Shown: positions 54,398 through 63,190 of the stretch, piece by piece
How positions within the stretch are numbered: the stretch's first letter is position 1
How the letters are laid out: each line of letters starts with the position of its first letter
NCBI GenBank assembly: GCA_040217155.1
Contig: JAVJNS010000029.1
Location: forward strand, 124,001 to 188,000
Source of the DNA: Pelagibius sp040217155
GTDB taxonomy: Bacteria > Pseudomonadota > Alphaproteobacteria > Kiloniellales > Kiloniellaceae
DNA: 64,000 bases
Reading direction: 5' to 3'
The notes under the pieces: generated by a model
The model's database searches: none
Told to the model about the DNA's origin: nothing
What the model saw: the letters and a program-made list of their open reading frames with translations, nothing else
Program-made: the position numbers and the translations under genes

Positions 54398-55675
54398 ATG
54401 GCTGACCTTCGTTGTGATATCGCCGGTGTGAAGTCGCCCAATCCCTTCTGGCTGGCTTCCGCCCCGCCGACCGACAAGGAATACAACGTGGTGCGCGCCT
54501 TCAAGGCGGGCTGGGGCGGTGTGGTGTGGAAGACCCTGGGCGAGGACCCGCCGATCGTGAATGTCTCCTCGCGCTACGGCGCCATGAGCTACAACGGCAC
54601 CCGCATGGCCGGCTTCAACAACATCGAGCTGATCACCGACCGGCCGCTGGAGGTGAACCTGCGCGAGATCAAGCAGGTCAAGCGCGACTGGCCGGACCGC
54701 GCCATGGTGGTTTCGCTCATGGTGCCCTGCGAGGAGGAGAACTGGCGCGCCATCCTGGCGCGGGTCGAGGATGTCGGTGCCGATGCCGTCGAGCTGAACT
54801 TCGGCTGCCCGCACGGCATGTCGGAGCGCGGCATGGGTTCGGCGGTCGGGCAGGTGCCCGAATACATCGAGATGGTGACCCGCTGGTGCAAGGCGCACAC
54901 CCGCATGCCGGTCTTCGTGAAGCTGACGCCCAACGTCACCAACGTCCTCGGCCCGGCGAGAGCGGCCAAGGCCGGCGGCGCCGATGCCGTCTCGCTGATC
55001 AACACCATCAACTCCATCATGTCGGTCGACCTCGACGCCATGGCGCCGACGCCGGTGGTCGGCGGCAAGGGCACCCACGGCGGCTACTGCGGCCCGGCGG
55101 TAAAACCCATCGCGATGCATATGGTGGCCGAGATCGCCCGCGACCAAGACACCGCCGGCCTGCCGATCTCCGGCATCGGCGGCATCTCCAACTGGCGCGA
55201 CGCGGTGGAATTCATGACCCTCGGCGCCGGTTCGGTGCAGGTCTGCACGGCAGCCATGCACAAGGGCTTCAAGATCGTCGAGGACATGATCGACGGCATG
55301 GGCTACTGGATGGACGAAAAGGGCTACAAGACCCTCGGCGACTTCCGCGGCGCCGCCATTCCCAACGTCACCGACTGGCAGAATCTCGACATGAACTACG
55401 AGATCGTCGCCAAGATCGACCAGGACCTCTGCATCAAGTGCGGGCTCTGCCACATCGCCTGCGAGGACACCTCGCACCAGGCCGTCGCCACGTCGAAAGA
55501 CAACGGCGGCCGGCGCTACGAGGTGATCGACGAGGAGTGCGTCGGCTGCAATCTGTGCATGCACGTCTGTCCGGTCGAGGGCTGCATCACCATGGTCGAG
55601 GTCGACAATGGCAAGGGCTACATGAACTGGAAGCAAGACCCCCGCAATCCCCTCGGCCGCAAGGCGGCGGAGTAA
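54398..55675 (+). CDS. preA: NAD-dependent dihydropyrimidine dehydrogenase subunit PreA
   Basis: FMN-containing catalytic subunit (425 aa) with a dihydroorotate-dehydrogenase-like barrel, followed by a C-terminal double 4Fe-4S ferredoxin domain (CIKCGLCHIAC and CVGCNLCMHVCPVEGC). Active-site loop NFGCPHGMSERGMGSAVGQ carries the catalytic Cys near residue 135. Reduces uracil/thymine to the 5,6-dihydro forms, with PreT. 20 nt after preT. Confidence 0.95.
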   Translation: MADLRCDIAGVKSPNPFWLASAPPTDKEYNVVRAFKAGWGGVVWKTLGEDPPIVNVSSRYGAMSYNGTRMAGFNNIELITDRPLEVNLREIKQVKRDWPDRAMVVSLMVPCEEENWRAILARVEDVGADAVELNFGCPHGMSERGMGSAVGQVPEYIEMVTRWCKAHTRMPVFVKLTPNVTNVLGPARAAKAGGADAVSLINTINSIMSVDLDAMAPTPVVGGKGTHGGYCGPAVKPIAMHMVAEIARDQDTAGLPISGIGGISNWRDAVEFMTLGAGSVQVCTAAMHKGFKIVEDMIDGMGYWMDEKGYKTLGDFRGAAIPNVTDWQNLDMNYEIVAKIDQDLCIKCGLCHIACEDTSHQAVATSKDNGGRRYEVIDEECVGCNLCMHVCPVEGCITMVEVDNGKGYMNWKQDPRNPLGRKAAE

Positions 55676-55711
55676 GCTAACCGGACGGCAGCAGAGCAAG
55701 GAAGCCAGTCG

Positions 55712-56950
55712 ATGAATGTGAAAAACCTGAAGGTCAACGGTGACCGCCTTTGGGACAGTCTGATGGAGATGGCGAAGATCGGCCCCGGCGTGGCTGGCGG
55801 CAACTGCCGCCTGGCGCTGACCGACTTCGACCGCGAAGGGCGCGATCTCTTCGTCTCCTGGTGCAAGGAGGCCGGCTGTTCTATTGTTGTCGACAAGATG
55901 GGCAACATCTTCGCCCGGCGGCCCGGCAAGAATCCTGAGTTGCCGCCGGTCACCACCGGCAGCCACCTGGACACCCAGCCGACCGGCGGCAAGTTCGACG
56001 GCGTCTTCGGCGTGCTGGCGGGCCTGGAGGTGATCCGCACACTGAACGACAACGAGATCGAGACCGAGGCCCCGGTCGAGGTCGCGGTGTGGACCAACGA
56101 GGAAGGATCGCGCTTCGCGCCGGCGATGGTCGCTTCCGGGGTCTTTGCCGGGGTCTTCGAGCTGGACTACGGCCACAGCCGCGCCGACACTGAGGGCAAG
56201 ACCATGGGCGAGGAACTGGCGCGCATCGGCTATCTCGGCGAGCAGACGCCGGGCGACCACCCGATCCGCGCCTTCTTCGAGGCCCACATCGAGCAGGGGC
56301 CAATCCTGGAAGCGGAAAAGAAGACCATCGGGGTGGTCACCGGTGCCCAGGGCCAGCGCTGGTTCGAGATCACCCTGACCGGCTCCGAATCGCATGCCGG
56401 CACGACGCCCATGAACCGCCGCCGGGACGCGCTGGTGGCGGCCGCCAGACTGGTGACGGCGGTGAACGACATCGCCGCGGCACATCCGCCTCATGCGGTC
56501 ACCACCGTCGGCATGATGCAGGTCAGCCCGAATTCCCGGAACACCATCCCGGGCAACGTGTTCATGACCATCGACCTGCGCCACCCGGACGACGAGACGC
56601 TGAGCCGGATGGAAGCCGAGCTGCGCGCCGCCTGCGCCGCGATCTGCGATCCGGCGGGCATCGAAGCCGAGATCGCCATGATCTGGTATTCGCCGCCCAT
56701 CGCTTTCAACGAAGACTGCGTCGGCGCGGTGAAGAAGGCGGCGGGCGAGGCCGGCTACGGCAACATGGAGATCATCTCCGGCGCCGGGCATGACGCCTGC
56801 TATATCAGCCGCGTGGCGCCCACGGCGATGATTTTCGTGCCCTGCGAGGAAGGCGTCAGCCACAACGAGGCGGAAAGCGCCACGCCCGAGGACCTTGCCG
56901 CCGGCTGCAATGTGCTGATGTACGCCATGTTGGAGCGGGCCAGTGCTTGA
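55712..56950 (+). CDS. Zn-dependent N-carbamoyl amino acid amidohydrolase / beta-ureidopropionase candidate
   Basis: M20-type hydrolase (412 aa) of the AllC/HyuC/beta-ureidopropionase group. Metal ligands are seen in TGSHLDTQPTGGKFDG, NEEGSRFAPAMVASG and the C-terminal GAGHDACYISRVAP; the dimer-interface part includes ESHAGTTPMNRRRDAL. In the reductive pathway it would open N-carbamoyl-beta-alanine or N-carbamoyl-beta-aminoisobutyrate to the beta-amino acid, CO2 and ammonia. The preceding step, dihydropyrimidinase, is not in the window. Confidence 0.9.
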   Translation: MNVKNLKVNGDRLWDSLMEMAKIGPGVAGGNCRLALTDFDREGRDLFVSWCKEAGCSIVVDKMGNIFARRPGKNPELPPVTTGSHLDTQPTGGKFDGVFGVLAGLEVIRTLNDNEIETEAPVEVAVWTNEEGSRFAPAMVASGVFAGVFELDYGHSRADTEGKTMGEELARIGYLGEQTPGDHPIRAFFEAHIEQGPILEAEKKTIGVVTGAQGQRWFEITLTGSESHAGTTPMNRRRDALVAAARLVTAVNDIAAAHPPHAVTTVGMMQVSPNSRNTIPGNVFMTIDLRHPDDETLSRMEAELRAACAAICDPAGIEAEIAMIWYSPPIAFNEDCVGAVKKAAGEAGYGNMEIISGAGHDACYISRVAPTAMIFVPCEEGVSHNEAESATPEDLAAGCNVLMYAMLERASA

Positions 56951-57005
56951 CCTTTCGGCGCGAAACGTCCGCAATGGCCGCGCCCCCGCAAGAGGGGCCT
57001 GAGAA

Positions 57006-57845
57006 ATGGCGGTCGAGGCGGTAATGCGGCGGGACGAGACGGCGGAAACACCGGAGAAAGCGGCGGGCAAACTTGTCATCGAGGTCGAAGATCTCTCGCT
57101 AACCTTCCAGACCGCCGACAGTCCTGTCTTCGCGCTCTCCGAAGTCAACCTGACCGTCGAGGCCGGGGACTTCGTCTCCTTCATCGGCCCCTCGGGCTGC
57201 GGCAAGACCACGCTGCTGCGCGTCATCGCCGACCTGGAGCGCCAGACCGCGGGGCGCATCTCGGTGAACGGCGTCTCGCCGGAAGCGGCGCGCCTGGAGC
57301 GGGCCTACGGCTACGTCTTCCAGGCCCCGGCGCTTTATCCCTGGCGCACGGTGGAGCGCAACGTCATGCTGCCGCTGGAGATCATGGGCCTGAGCGCGGC
57401 CGCGCGGCGCGAGCGCGCGGCGCGCTATCTCGACCTGGTGAACCTCAAGGGTTTCGAGAAGAAGTTTCCCTGGCAGCTTTCCGGCGGCATGCAGCAGCGG
57501 GTTTCCATTGCCCGCGCACTGTCCTTCGAGCCGGAGCTGCTGCTCATGGACGAGCCCTTCGGCGCCCTCGACGAGATCACCCGCGACCACCTCAACGAGC
57601 AACTGCTGCGGCTCTGGGAGCGCACCGGCAAGACGGTGATCTTCGTCACCCATTCGATCCCCGAAGCGGTGTTCCTGTCCTCCAAGATCGTGGTGATGTC
57701 GCCGCGGCCGGGCCGCATCATCGACGTCATCGACTGCGACCTGCCGCCCGACCGGACCCTGGATGCCCGCGAAAGCAGCGAGTTCGCGGAGATCGCCCAC
57801 CGGGTGCGCGAGGGTCTGCGCGCGGGGCACAGCTATGACGACTGA
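57006..57845 (+). CDS. ABC transporter ATP-binding protein (nitrate/taurine/pyrimidine type)
   Basis: ATPase subunit (279 aa): Walker A GPSGCGKT near residue 62, Q-loop VFQAPALYPWRTVERN, signature LSGGMQQR, Walker B LLLMDEPFGALD, switch His VTHSIPEAVFLS. The SsuB/TauB/ThiZ-like group energises uptake with NMT1-type binding proteins. About 55 nt after the amidohydrolase; the next gene overlaps its end by 11 nt. Confidence 0.93.
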   Translation: MAVEAVMRRDETAETPEKAAGKLVIEVEDLSLTFQTADSPVFALSEVNLTVEAGDFVSFIGPSGCGKTTLLRVIADLERQTAGRISVNGVSPEAARLERAYGYVFQAPALYPWRTVERNVMLPLEIMGLSAAARRERAARYLDLVNLKGFEKKFPWQLSGGMQQRVSIARALSFEPELLLMDEPFGALDEITRDHLNEQLLRLWERTGKTVIFVTHSIPEAVFLSSKIVVMSPRPGRIIDVIDCDLPPDRTLDARESSEFAEIAHRVREGLRAGHSYDD

Positions 57846-58761
57846 GGCGCTGACGCCGCCTCATTCGACGGCACGCGGGCTTGCCGCCCGCGCCTTCGCC
57901 GGCCGCAGCGGACCGCTGGCCGTGGTCATCTTGGCGATCATCGTTCTCTGGTATCTAGGCGCCGTGTGGCTCAACGCGCCGGTGCTGATCGACGGCTACG
58001 AGCGCCGTGACGTCGACTGGTCTTTTTCGCAGCTGGCCGGCGACGCCATGGAAATGGAGCGGCCGATCCTGCCGGCGCCGCACCAGGTCGCCGAGGAGCT
58101 CGACAGGTCTATCCTCGGCTACAAGATCACCTCCAAGCGCAGCCTCGTCTACCATGCCTGGGTGACGCTGTCCTCGACGCTGCTCGGCTTCGCCATGGGC
58201 ACCGTCCTCGGCGTGGTGCTGGCCGTCGGCATCGTCCACGTGCAGACCCTGGACCGCAGCCTGCTGCCCTGGGTCATCGCCTCGCAGACCATCCCGATCC
58301 TCGCCATCGCGCCGATGATCATCGTGGTGCTGGGCAACATCGGCTTCACCGGCCTGGTGCCCAAGGCGCTCATTTCCATGTACCTCTGCTTCTTCCCGGT
58401 GACCATCGGCATGGTCAAGGGCCTGCGCTCGCCCGACCCGCTGCAGCGCGATCTCCTGCGAACCTACAGCGCCAGCACCAACCAGGTGTTCCGGAAGCTG
58501 CGCTGGCCGTCGTCGCTGCCGTTCCTCTTCGCCAGCCTCAAGGTCGCCATCGCCATCTCCCTGGTCGGCGCCATCGTCGGCGAGTTGCCGACCGGCGCCC
58601 AGGCGGGCATCGGCGCGCGTCTGCTGGTCGGCTCCTACTACGGCCAGACCGTGCAGATCTGGGCGGCGCTCTTGACCGCCGCGGCCATGGCCGGGCTGCT
58701 GGTCGCCGCCATGGGCGGGCTGGAGCGGCTGGTGGCGCGGCGCACGGGGGTACAGCCATGA
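57835..58761 (+). CDS. ABC transporter permease 1 (BPD-type, SsuC/ThiX-like)
   Basis: Membrane subunit (308 aa) with about six hydrophobic segments. The EAA loop is LLRTYSASTNQVFRKLRWPS near residue 205. A ~60-residue insertion between the first and second segments (INAP...ITSKRSL region) holds periplasmic or cytoplasmic loop sequence. ATG 57835 overlaps the ATPase gene; the stop overlaps the second permease start (ATGA). Confidence 0.9.
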   Translation: MTTEALTPPHSTARGLAARAFAGRSGPLAVVILAIIVLWYLGAVWLNAPVLIDGYERRDVDWSFSQLAGDAMEMERPILPAPHQVAEELDRSILGYKITSKRSLVYHAWVTLSSTLLGFAMGTVLGVVLAVGIVHVQTLDRSLLPWVIASQTIPILAIAPMIIVVLGNIGFTGLVPKALISMYLCFFPVTIGMVKGLRSPDPLQRDLLRTYSASTNQVFRKLRWPSSLPFLFASLKVAIAISLVGAIVGELPTGAQAGIGARLLVGSYYGQTVQIWAALLTAAAMAGLLVAAMGGLERLVARRTGVQP

Positions 58762-59915
58762 ACCTCCTGACGGCTTGGCGGCGCGAACGCGCCTGCGGCT
58801 TGGCGGCGGTGCTGTTTCTCGCGGCGCTCGCCTTCGCCGTCGGCCGCGATGCCGCCGGCGACAGTCTTGGCTGGTTCGCCCGGCCGCTGCTGCTCGCCGG
58901 CTGGGCCGCTGCTATGGCGGCGGCGGCCGCACAGGGGCTGCGCGGCCGTGCCGGTCCCGTCGCGGGCCTGATCTTGACTCTCGGCGCCATCGCCGGCGCC
59001 TGGGTGCCGCTGGCGGCGATCTCGCAGCAGGCGGCGGCCGGCGGCGTCATCGGCGTCGCGGCGCCCGGCATCTGGATTTTTGCCGCCGGTCTCGGATTCC
59101 TGGTGTGGCGGGCGCTGAGTCTCTTGTCGGCGGCGGCCTCGGAGCGGGATGCCCCGCGCCTCGTCGGTCTCATGGTGCCGGCGCTGTTCGGCGCCTGGCT
59201 GCTCTATCTCTGGCAGATCGCGGTGACCGGCTTCGGCGTGCCCTCGGTGCTGCTGCCGTCGCCGGCGCTGATCGGGGCGGTTTTCATGGCCTCGACCGAC
59301 ACCCTCTGGGCCGACTTCTACCAGACCTTCCTGAAGGCGGTGCTGGCCGGCTATGCGCTGGGCTGCGGCAGCGGCTTCCTGGTGGCGCTGCTGGTCGACC
59401 GCGTGCCCTTCCTGCAGCGCGGCCTGCTGCCGTTCGGCAACTTCGTCTCGGCCCTGCCCATCGTCGGCGTGGCGCCGATCATGGTCATGTGGTTCGGCTT
59501 CGACTGGCAGTCCAAGGCGGCCGTGGTGGTCATCATGACCTTCTTTCCCATGCTGGTGAACACCATCGCCGGGCTGCACGCCACGCAAGCCATGGAACGC
59601 GATCTCATGCGTTCCTACGGCGCGAGCTACCTGCAGACCTTGATCCGCGTGCGGCTGCCCAACGCGCTGCCGTTCATCTTCAACGCGCTGAAAATCAATT
59701 CGACGCTTGCGCTGATCGGCGCGATCGTGGCCGAATTCTTCGGCACGCCGATTGTCGGCATGGGATTCAGGATCTCGACGGAAATTGGCCGCATGAACGT
59801 GGAGATGGTCTGGGCGACCATCGCCGTGGCGGCGGTTTCCGGCTCCCTGTTCTACGGCCTGCTGGCGCTGGCCGAGCGGGCCACCACTTTCTGGCACCCG
59901 TCCTACCGCCAATAG
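58758..59915 (+). CDS. ABC transporter permease 2 with N-terminal membrane extension
   Basis: Membrane subunit (385 aa). The conserved permease part starts near residue 145 (LFGAWLLYLWQIAVTGFGVP) and has the EAA loop MRSYGASYLQTLIRVRLPNA near 285. The first ~140 residues add about four extra hydrophobic segments not usual in this family. Two different permeases imply a heterodimeric channel. Overlaps the first permease by 4 nt. Confidence 0.9.
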   Translation: MNLLTAWRRERACGLAAVLFLAALAFAVGRDAAGDSLGWFARPLLLAGWAAAMAAAAAQGLRGRAGPVAGLILTLGAIAGAWVPLAAISQQAAAGGVIGVAAPGIWIFAAGLGFLVWRALSLLSAAASERDAPRLVGLMVPALFGAWLLYLWQIAVTGFGVPSVLLPSPALIGAVFMASTDTLWADFYQTFLKAVLAGYALGCGSGFLVALLVDRVPFLQRGLLPFGNFVSALPIVGVAPIMVMWFGFDWQSKAAVVVIMTFFPMLVNTIAGLHATQAMERDLMRSYGASYLQTLIRVRLPNALPFIFNALKINSTLALIGAIVAEFFGTPIVGMGFRISTEIGRMNVEMVWATIAVAAVSGSLFYGLLALAERATTFWHPSYRQ

Positions 59916-59971
59916 GGCGCCGGTGCCGCACCGGTACAACAATGAACCTTCATAAGAAGAGGAGAGGCTAA

Positions 59972-60976
59972 ATGACTAGAATTTATACAAAAGCGCTGAG
60001 CGCCGCGGCGGGGGCGGGGCTGCTGCTGACGGCCGGGGCGGCGTCCGCGGCCGAGGAGGTCACGGTCCAGTTGAAGTGGGTTACCCAGGCCCAGTTCGCC
60101 GGTTACTACGTGGCCCAGGACAAGGGTTTCTATAAGGAAGCCGGCCTCGACGTCACCATCAAGCCGGGCGGGCCCGATGTGGCGCCGCCGCAGGTCATCG
60201 CCGGTGGCGGCGCCGACGTGATCATCGACTGGATGCCCTCGGCCCTGGCGTCGCGCGAGAAGGGCGTGCCCCTGGTCAACATCGCCCAGGTGTTCGAGAA
60301 GTCGGGCATGATGCTGACCTGCCGCAAGGACAGCGGCATCAAGTCGCCGTCGGATTTCCCGGGCCACACCCTGGGCGTCTGGTTCTTCGGCAACGAGTAT
60401 CCCTTCCTCTCCTGGATGGCCAAGCTGGGGATTCCGACCGAGGGCGGCGACAAGGGCGTGACGGTGCTGAAGCAGGGCTTTAACGTCGACCCGATCCTGC
60501 AGAAGCAGGCGGCCTGCGTTTCCACCATGACCTACAACGAGTACTGGCAGATCATCGACGCCGGGCTCACCGAGGAAGACCTCATCGTCTACAAGTACGA
60601 GGACCAGGGCGTGGCGACGCTGGAAGACGGCCTCTACGCGCTGGAAGAGAACCTCAAGGATCCCGCATTCGTCGACAAGATGGCGCGCTTCGTGAAGGCC
60701 TCGCTGAAGGGCTGGGACTATGCCCGCCAGAATCCGGACGAGGCGGCTGAAATCGTGCTCGACAACGACGCAACCGGCGCCCAGACCGAAAAGCACCAGA
60801 AGCGCATGATGCGAGAGATCGCCAAGCTGCTCAGCTCCCAGAAGCTCGGCTATCTCGATCCGGCCGACTACGAGCGCACGGTCGACACCCTGCTGTCCAA
60901 CGAGTCGACCCCGGTCATCACCAAGAAGCCGGAAGGCGCCTGGACCCACGCGGTCTGGGACAAGGCGACGATGTAA
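59972..60976 (+). CDS. ABC transporter substrate-binding protein (NMT1/THI5-like)
   Basis: Periplasmic binding protein (334 aa) with a signal peptide (GAGLLLTAGAASA) and the NMT1/ThiY opening VTVQLKWVTQAQFAGYYVAQ-KGFYKEAGLDV. Family members bind pyrimidine-like ligands such as formylaminopyrimidine or hydroxymethylpyrimidine. Next to preT/preA it is a good candidate for uracil/thymine or hydantoin-type uptake. GGAGAGG 6-7 nt before the ATG at 59972 is the strongest ribosome site in this operon. Followed by a strong terminator. Confidence 0.9.
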   Translation: MTRIYTKALSAAAGAGLLLTAGAASAAEEVTVQLKWVTQAQFAGYYVAQDKGFYKEAGLDVTIKPGGPDVAPPQVIAGGGADVIIDWMPSALASREKGVPLVNIAQVFEKSGMMLTCRKDSGIKSPSDFPGHTLGVWFFGNEYPFLSWMAKLGIPTEGGDKGVTVLKQGFNVDPILQKQAACVSTMTYNEYWQIIDAGLTEEDLIVYKYEDQGVATLEDGLYALEENLKDPAFVDKMARFVKASLKGWDYARQNPDEAAEIVLDNDATGAQTEKHQKRMMREIAKLLSSQKLGYLDPADYERTVDTLLSNESTPVITKKPEGAWTHAVWDKATM

Positions 60977-61010
60977 CCGGCCGTTCTTTTCCGCTTGGCA
61001 GGGGAAGAAA

Positions 61011-61039
61011 GGGGGAGCGCTTCGGTGCTCCCCTTTTTT
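61011..61039 (+). terminator. Rho-independent terminator with UUCG loop
   Basis: GGGGAGCGC-TTCG-GTGCTCCCC forms a 9-bp stem (one G-U) with a UUCG tetraloop, followed by TTTTTT (61034-61039). It lies 35 nt after the substrate-binding gene and ends the pyrimidine/transport operon. Confidence 0.93.
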
Positions 61040-61046
61040 CATGCGG

Positions 61047-61153
61047 GCGCCATCCTTCGAGACGCTCGCCCTCTCTCGCTTCTCAGGATGAGGCTCGAGG
61101 TAAGCGCTTGCTCATCCTGAGGAGGCTGCGTAGCAGCCGTCCCGAAGGACGGC
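61047..61153. repeat. Palindromic intergenic repeat cluster (REP-like)
   Basis: Nested inverted repeats between convergent genes: CTCAGGATGAG (61082-61092) with CTCATCCTGAG (61111-61121), GGCTGC-GTA-GCAGCC (61124-61138), and outer CATCCTTCGAGACG with a CGTCCCGAAGGACG-like partner. The wording (CATCCTTCGAGACG..., ...CTCATCCTGAGG) is typical of a palindromic intergenic repeat common in alphaproteobacterial genomes. Confidence 0.75.
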
Positions 61154-61156
61154 CGC

Positions 61157-62194
61157 TCAGCCCGTTTTCTGCAGGGTGACGCCGGACTGTTCCAGCAGCA
61201 TGGTCTTGTTGAGCAGCTTCACGCAGGCGTAGACGGACTCGATCGCTGGTGCCGGCGTGTCGACCAGCTTGCCCATCTCCAGGATGGCGCCGATCAGGGC
61301 CTCGGTCTCCAGGGAGCGGCCGGCCTCGACGTCCTGCAGCATGGAAGTCTTGTGCTTGCCGACCGACTGGGCGCCGTCGATGCGCTTGTCGATGGTGTGG
61401 CGGAACACGGCGCCGAGCTTCTCGCCGATGGTCTGGGCCTCGGCCATCATGGTGGCGGCGAGGTGGCGGGTCTCCGGGAAGGTGCAGATGTCCTCCAGGG
61501 TCGCGTGGCTGAGCGCCGAGATCGGGTTGAAGCAGAGATTACCCCAGGCTTTCAGCCAGATCTCCGAGCGGATGTCGTCGAGCACCCGCGAGCGGAAGCC
61601 GGCCTCGACCAACAGGTCGTGCAGCTTCTGCACCCGGGCGCTTTCCGAACCGTCGAGTTCGCCGACCGGAAAGCGGTCGCCCTCGACGTGCCTGACCACG
61701 CCGGGCTCGGTCACCGCGGCTGCCGGATAGACCACGCAGCCGACGATACGGTTGCCGGGTATGTAGCGGTCGAGAATGCCCGAAGGATCGAGACTCTTCA
61801 GGCGGGTGCCGTTCAGCGGTCCCTTGAAGTTGTGGAAGTACCACCAGGGTATGCCGTTCTGCACGGTCACGATCATGGTGTCGTTGTCGAGCAGCTTCTC
61901 GACGTCGCGGGCGACCTGGTCGAGGAAGTGCGCCTTCACCGCCAGGATCACCAGGTCCTGCGGCCCGGCCTCGGCGACGGAGGCGACCGCCTTTACCTTG
62001 GCGAGGTGTTCGCTGCCGTCTTCCCAGATCAGCTTCAGGCCGTTCTTCTGGATCGCCGCCAGATGCGCGCCCTGGTCGATGACCGTAACGTCGTTCCCGG
62101 CCTCCTGATTGTGGGCCTCCTGATTGTGGGCCAGGGCCAGCTTGGCGGCCATGAGGCCGCCGATGGCCCCGGCGCCGACTACACAGATTCGCAT
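61157..62194 (-). CDS. 2-dehydropantoate 2-reductase family protein (PanE/ApbA)
   Basis: NADPH-dependent ketoacid reductase family (345 aa). N-terminal nucleotide motif GAGAIGGLMAAKLA, catalytic Lys in LKAWGNLCFNPISAL near residue 200, and helical C-terminal domain. About 40 residues longer than E. coli PanE. A tandem AHNQE-AHNQE sequence follows the first helix, from a 15-bp duplication. Next to an FAH protein it may reduce another 2-ketoacid instead of ketopantoate. Confidence 0.87.
   Translation of the reverse strand: MRICVVGAGAIGGLMAAKLALAHNQEAHNQEAGNDVTVIDQGAHLAAIQKNGLKLIWEDGSEHLAKVKAVASVAEAGPQDLVILAVKAHFLDQVARDVEKLLDNDTMIVTVQNGIPWWYFHNFKGPLNGTRLKSLDPSGILDRYIPGNRIVGCVVYPAAAVTEPGVVRHVEGDRFPVGELDGSESARVQKLHDLLVEAGFRSRVLDDIRSEIWLKAWGNLCFNPISALSHATLEDICTFPETRHLAATMMAEAQTIGEKLGAVFRHTIDKRIDGAQSVGKHKTSMLQDVEAGRSLETEALIGAILEMGKLVDTPAPAIESVYACVKLLNKTMLLEQSGVTLQKTG
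62101..62130. repeat. 15-bp in-frame tandem duplication
   Basis: CCTCCTGATTGTGGG occurs twice head to tail inside the PanE-like gene, giving two AHNQE units just after the NADPH-binding helix. The copies are identical, so the event looks recent. Replication slippage is the simplest cause. Confidence 0.92.
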
Positions 62195-62205
62195 GGCGTT
62201 CGTCC

Positions 62206-62979
62206 TTACTCGTTCACATAGGTGTTGTGCAACTCGCCGATCCCCTCGATGGCGATGGTGACTTCATTGCTCGGCGCCTTCATGGAGCCGACGCCGATCG
62301 AGGTGCCGCAGGCGATGACGTCGCCGGGCATCAGGGTCATGTCGTGGGACAGCAGGCTGACCAGCTTGTGCGGCGGAACGATCATGTCCGCCACCGGATA
62401 GTTCTGCCGCTCGTCGCCGTTCAGGACGGTGCGCACCGCGAGGCCCAGGGGATCGATGTCGCTGTTGATGAAGGGGCCGAAGGCGCCGAAGCCGTCGAAG
62501 CTCTTGGCGCGGGTCCACTGCGCGAAGGTCGGGTCTTTCTGGATGATCTTCGCTGCCGTCACGTCGTTCACGCAGGTGTAGCCGAAGATGTGTTCGGCGG
62601 CCTGGCTTTCGGGGATCGCCGTCGCGCGCTTGCCGATGACGATACCCAGTTCGCCCTCGTAGACCACTGGGCCGTCGTAGCTCTTGGGACGGCGGATCGT
62701 GGTGCCGGGGGCGGTAAAGGCATTGGGCGCCTTCAGGAGGAAGAGCGGCTCGGGCGGCTCGGCGACCTCCAGCTTGGCCGCCAGGGCGTGGAAGTTGTTC
62801 CACAGGCAGATGAACTTGGTGGGCTCGCAGGGCGTGAGCAATTCGACCTCCGACAGTTTCACGCTTTTGCCCGTCGCCGCGGCGCCATCGAAAAGGTCGC
62901 CGCTGAAAACCTTCAGGCTGTCGCCTTCGACCTGGCCGTAGCCGACCGTGCCGCCGCGGCTGAATCTCGCCCAGCGCAT
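62206..62979 (-). CDS. Fumarylacetoacetate hydrolase family protein
   Basis: FAH-fold enzyme (257 aa), a hydrolase, decarboxylase or tautomerase of diketo or oxo acids. Metal ligands: two Glu in VYEGELGIVIGK near residue 105 and the Asp in YTCVNDVTA near 138; QWTRAKSFDGFGAFGPFI and GDVIACGTSIGVG complete the active site. 11 nt upstream of the PanE-like gene on the same strand, so probably cotranscribed. Confidence 0.9.
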   Translation of the reverse strand: MRWARFSRGGTVGYGQVEGDSLKVFSGDLFDGAAATGKSVKLSEVELLTPCEPTKFICLWNNFHALAAKLEVAEPPEPLFLLKAPNAFTAPGTTIRRPKSYDGPVVYEGELGIVIGKRATAIPESQAAEHIFGYTCVNDVTAAKIIQKDPTFAQWTRAKSFDGFGAFGPFINSDIDPLGLAVRTVLNGDERQNYPVADMIVPPHKLVSLLSHDMTLMPGDVIACGTSIGVGSMKAPSNEVTIAIEGIGELHNTYVNE

Positions 62980-63116
62980 ACTTTCTCCTCCGAATGAATT
63001 TTTTGCAGCTTAACACTGAAAGGAGCCGCTGCCGACCGGTCAAATCGGCCCGAAAAGCAGACCAGTCCGATGGGCGTTGATGGCCCTTGGCCGCGGCGCC
63101 ACTACCTCTTCGCTGC

Positions 63117-63152
63117 CGTCCCGGCATCAAGTGCCGTCCCGGCATCAAGTGC
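63117..63152. repeat. 18-bp tandem duplication
   Basis: CGTCCCGGCATCAAGTGC is repeated exactly twice in the gap between the aminotransferase 3' end and the FAH gene. Non-coding; probably slippage. Confidence 0.9.
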
Positions 63153-63190
63153 CGGGGCGGCTGCCATTGCACGGCGAAGGCGCGGACTTC

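Noticed and set aside
54374..57259. 961-codon open minus-strand frame opposite preA and the amidohydrolase
   Set aside because: Antisense shadow of strongly supported genes; composition typical of reversed GC-rich codons.
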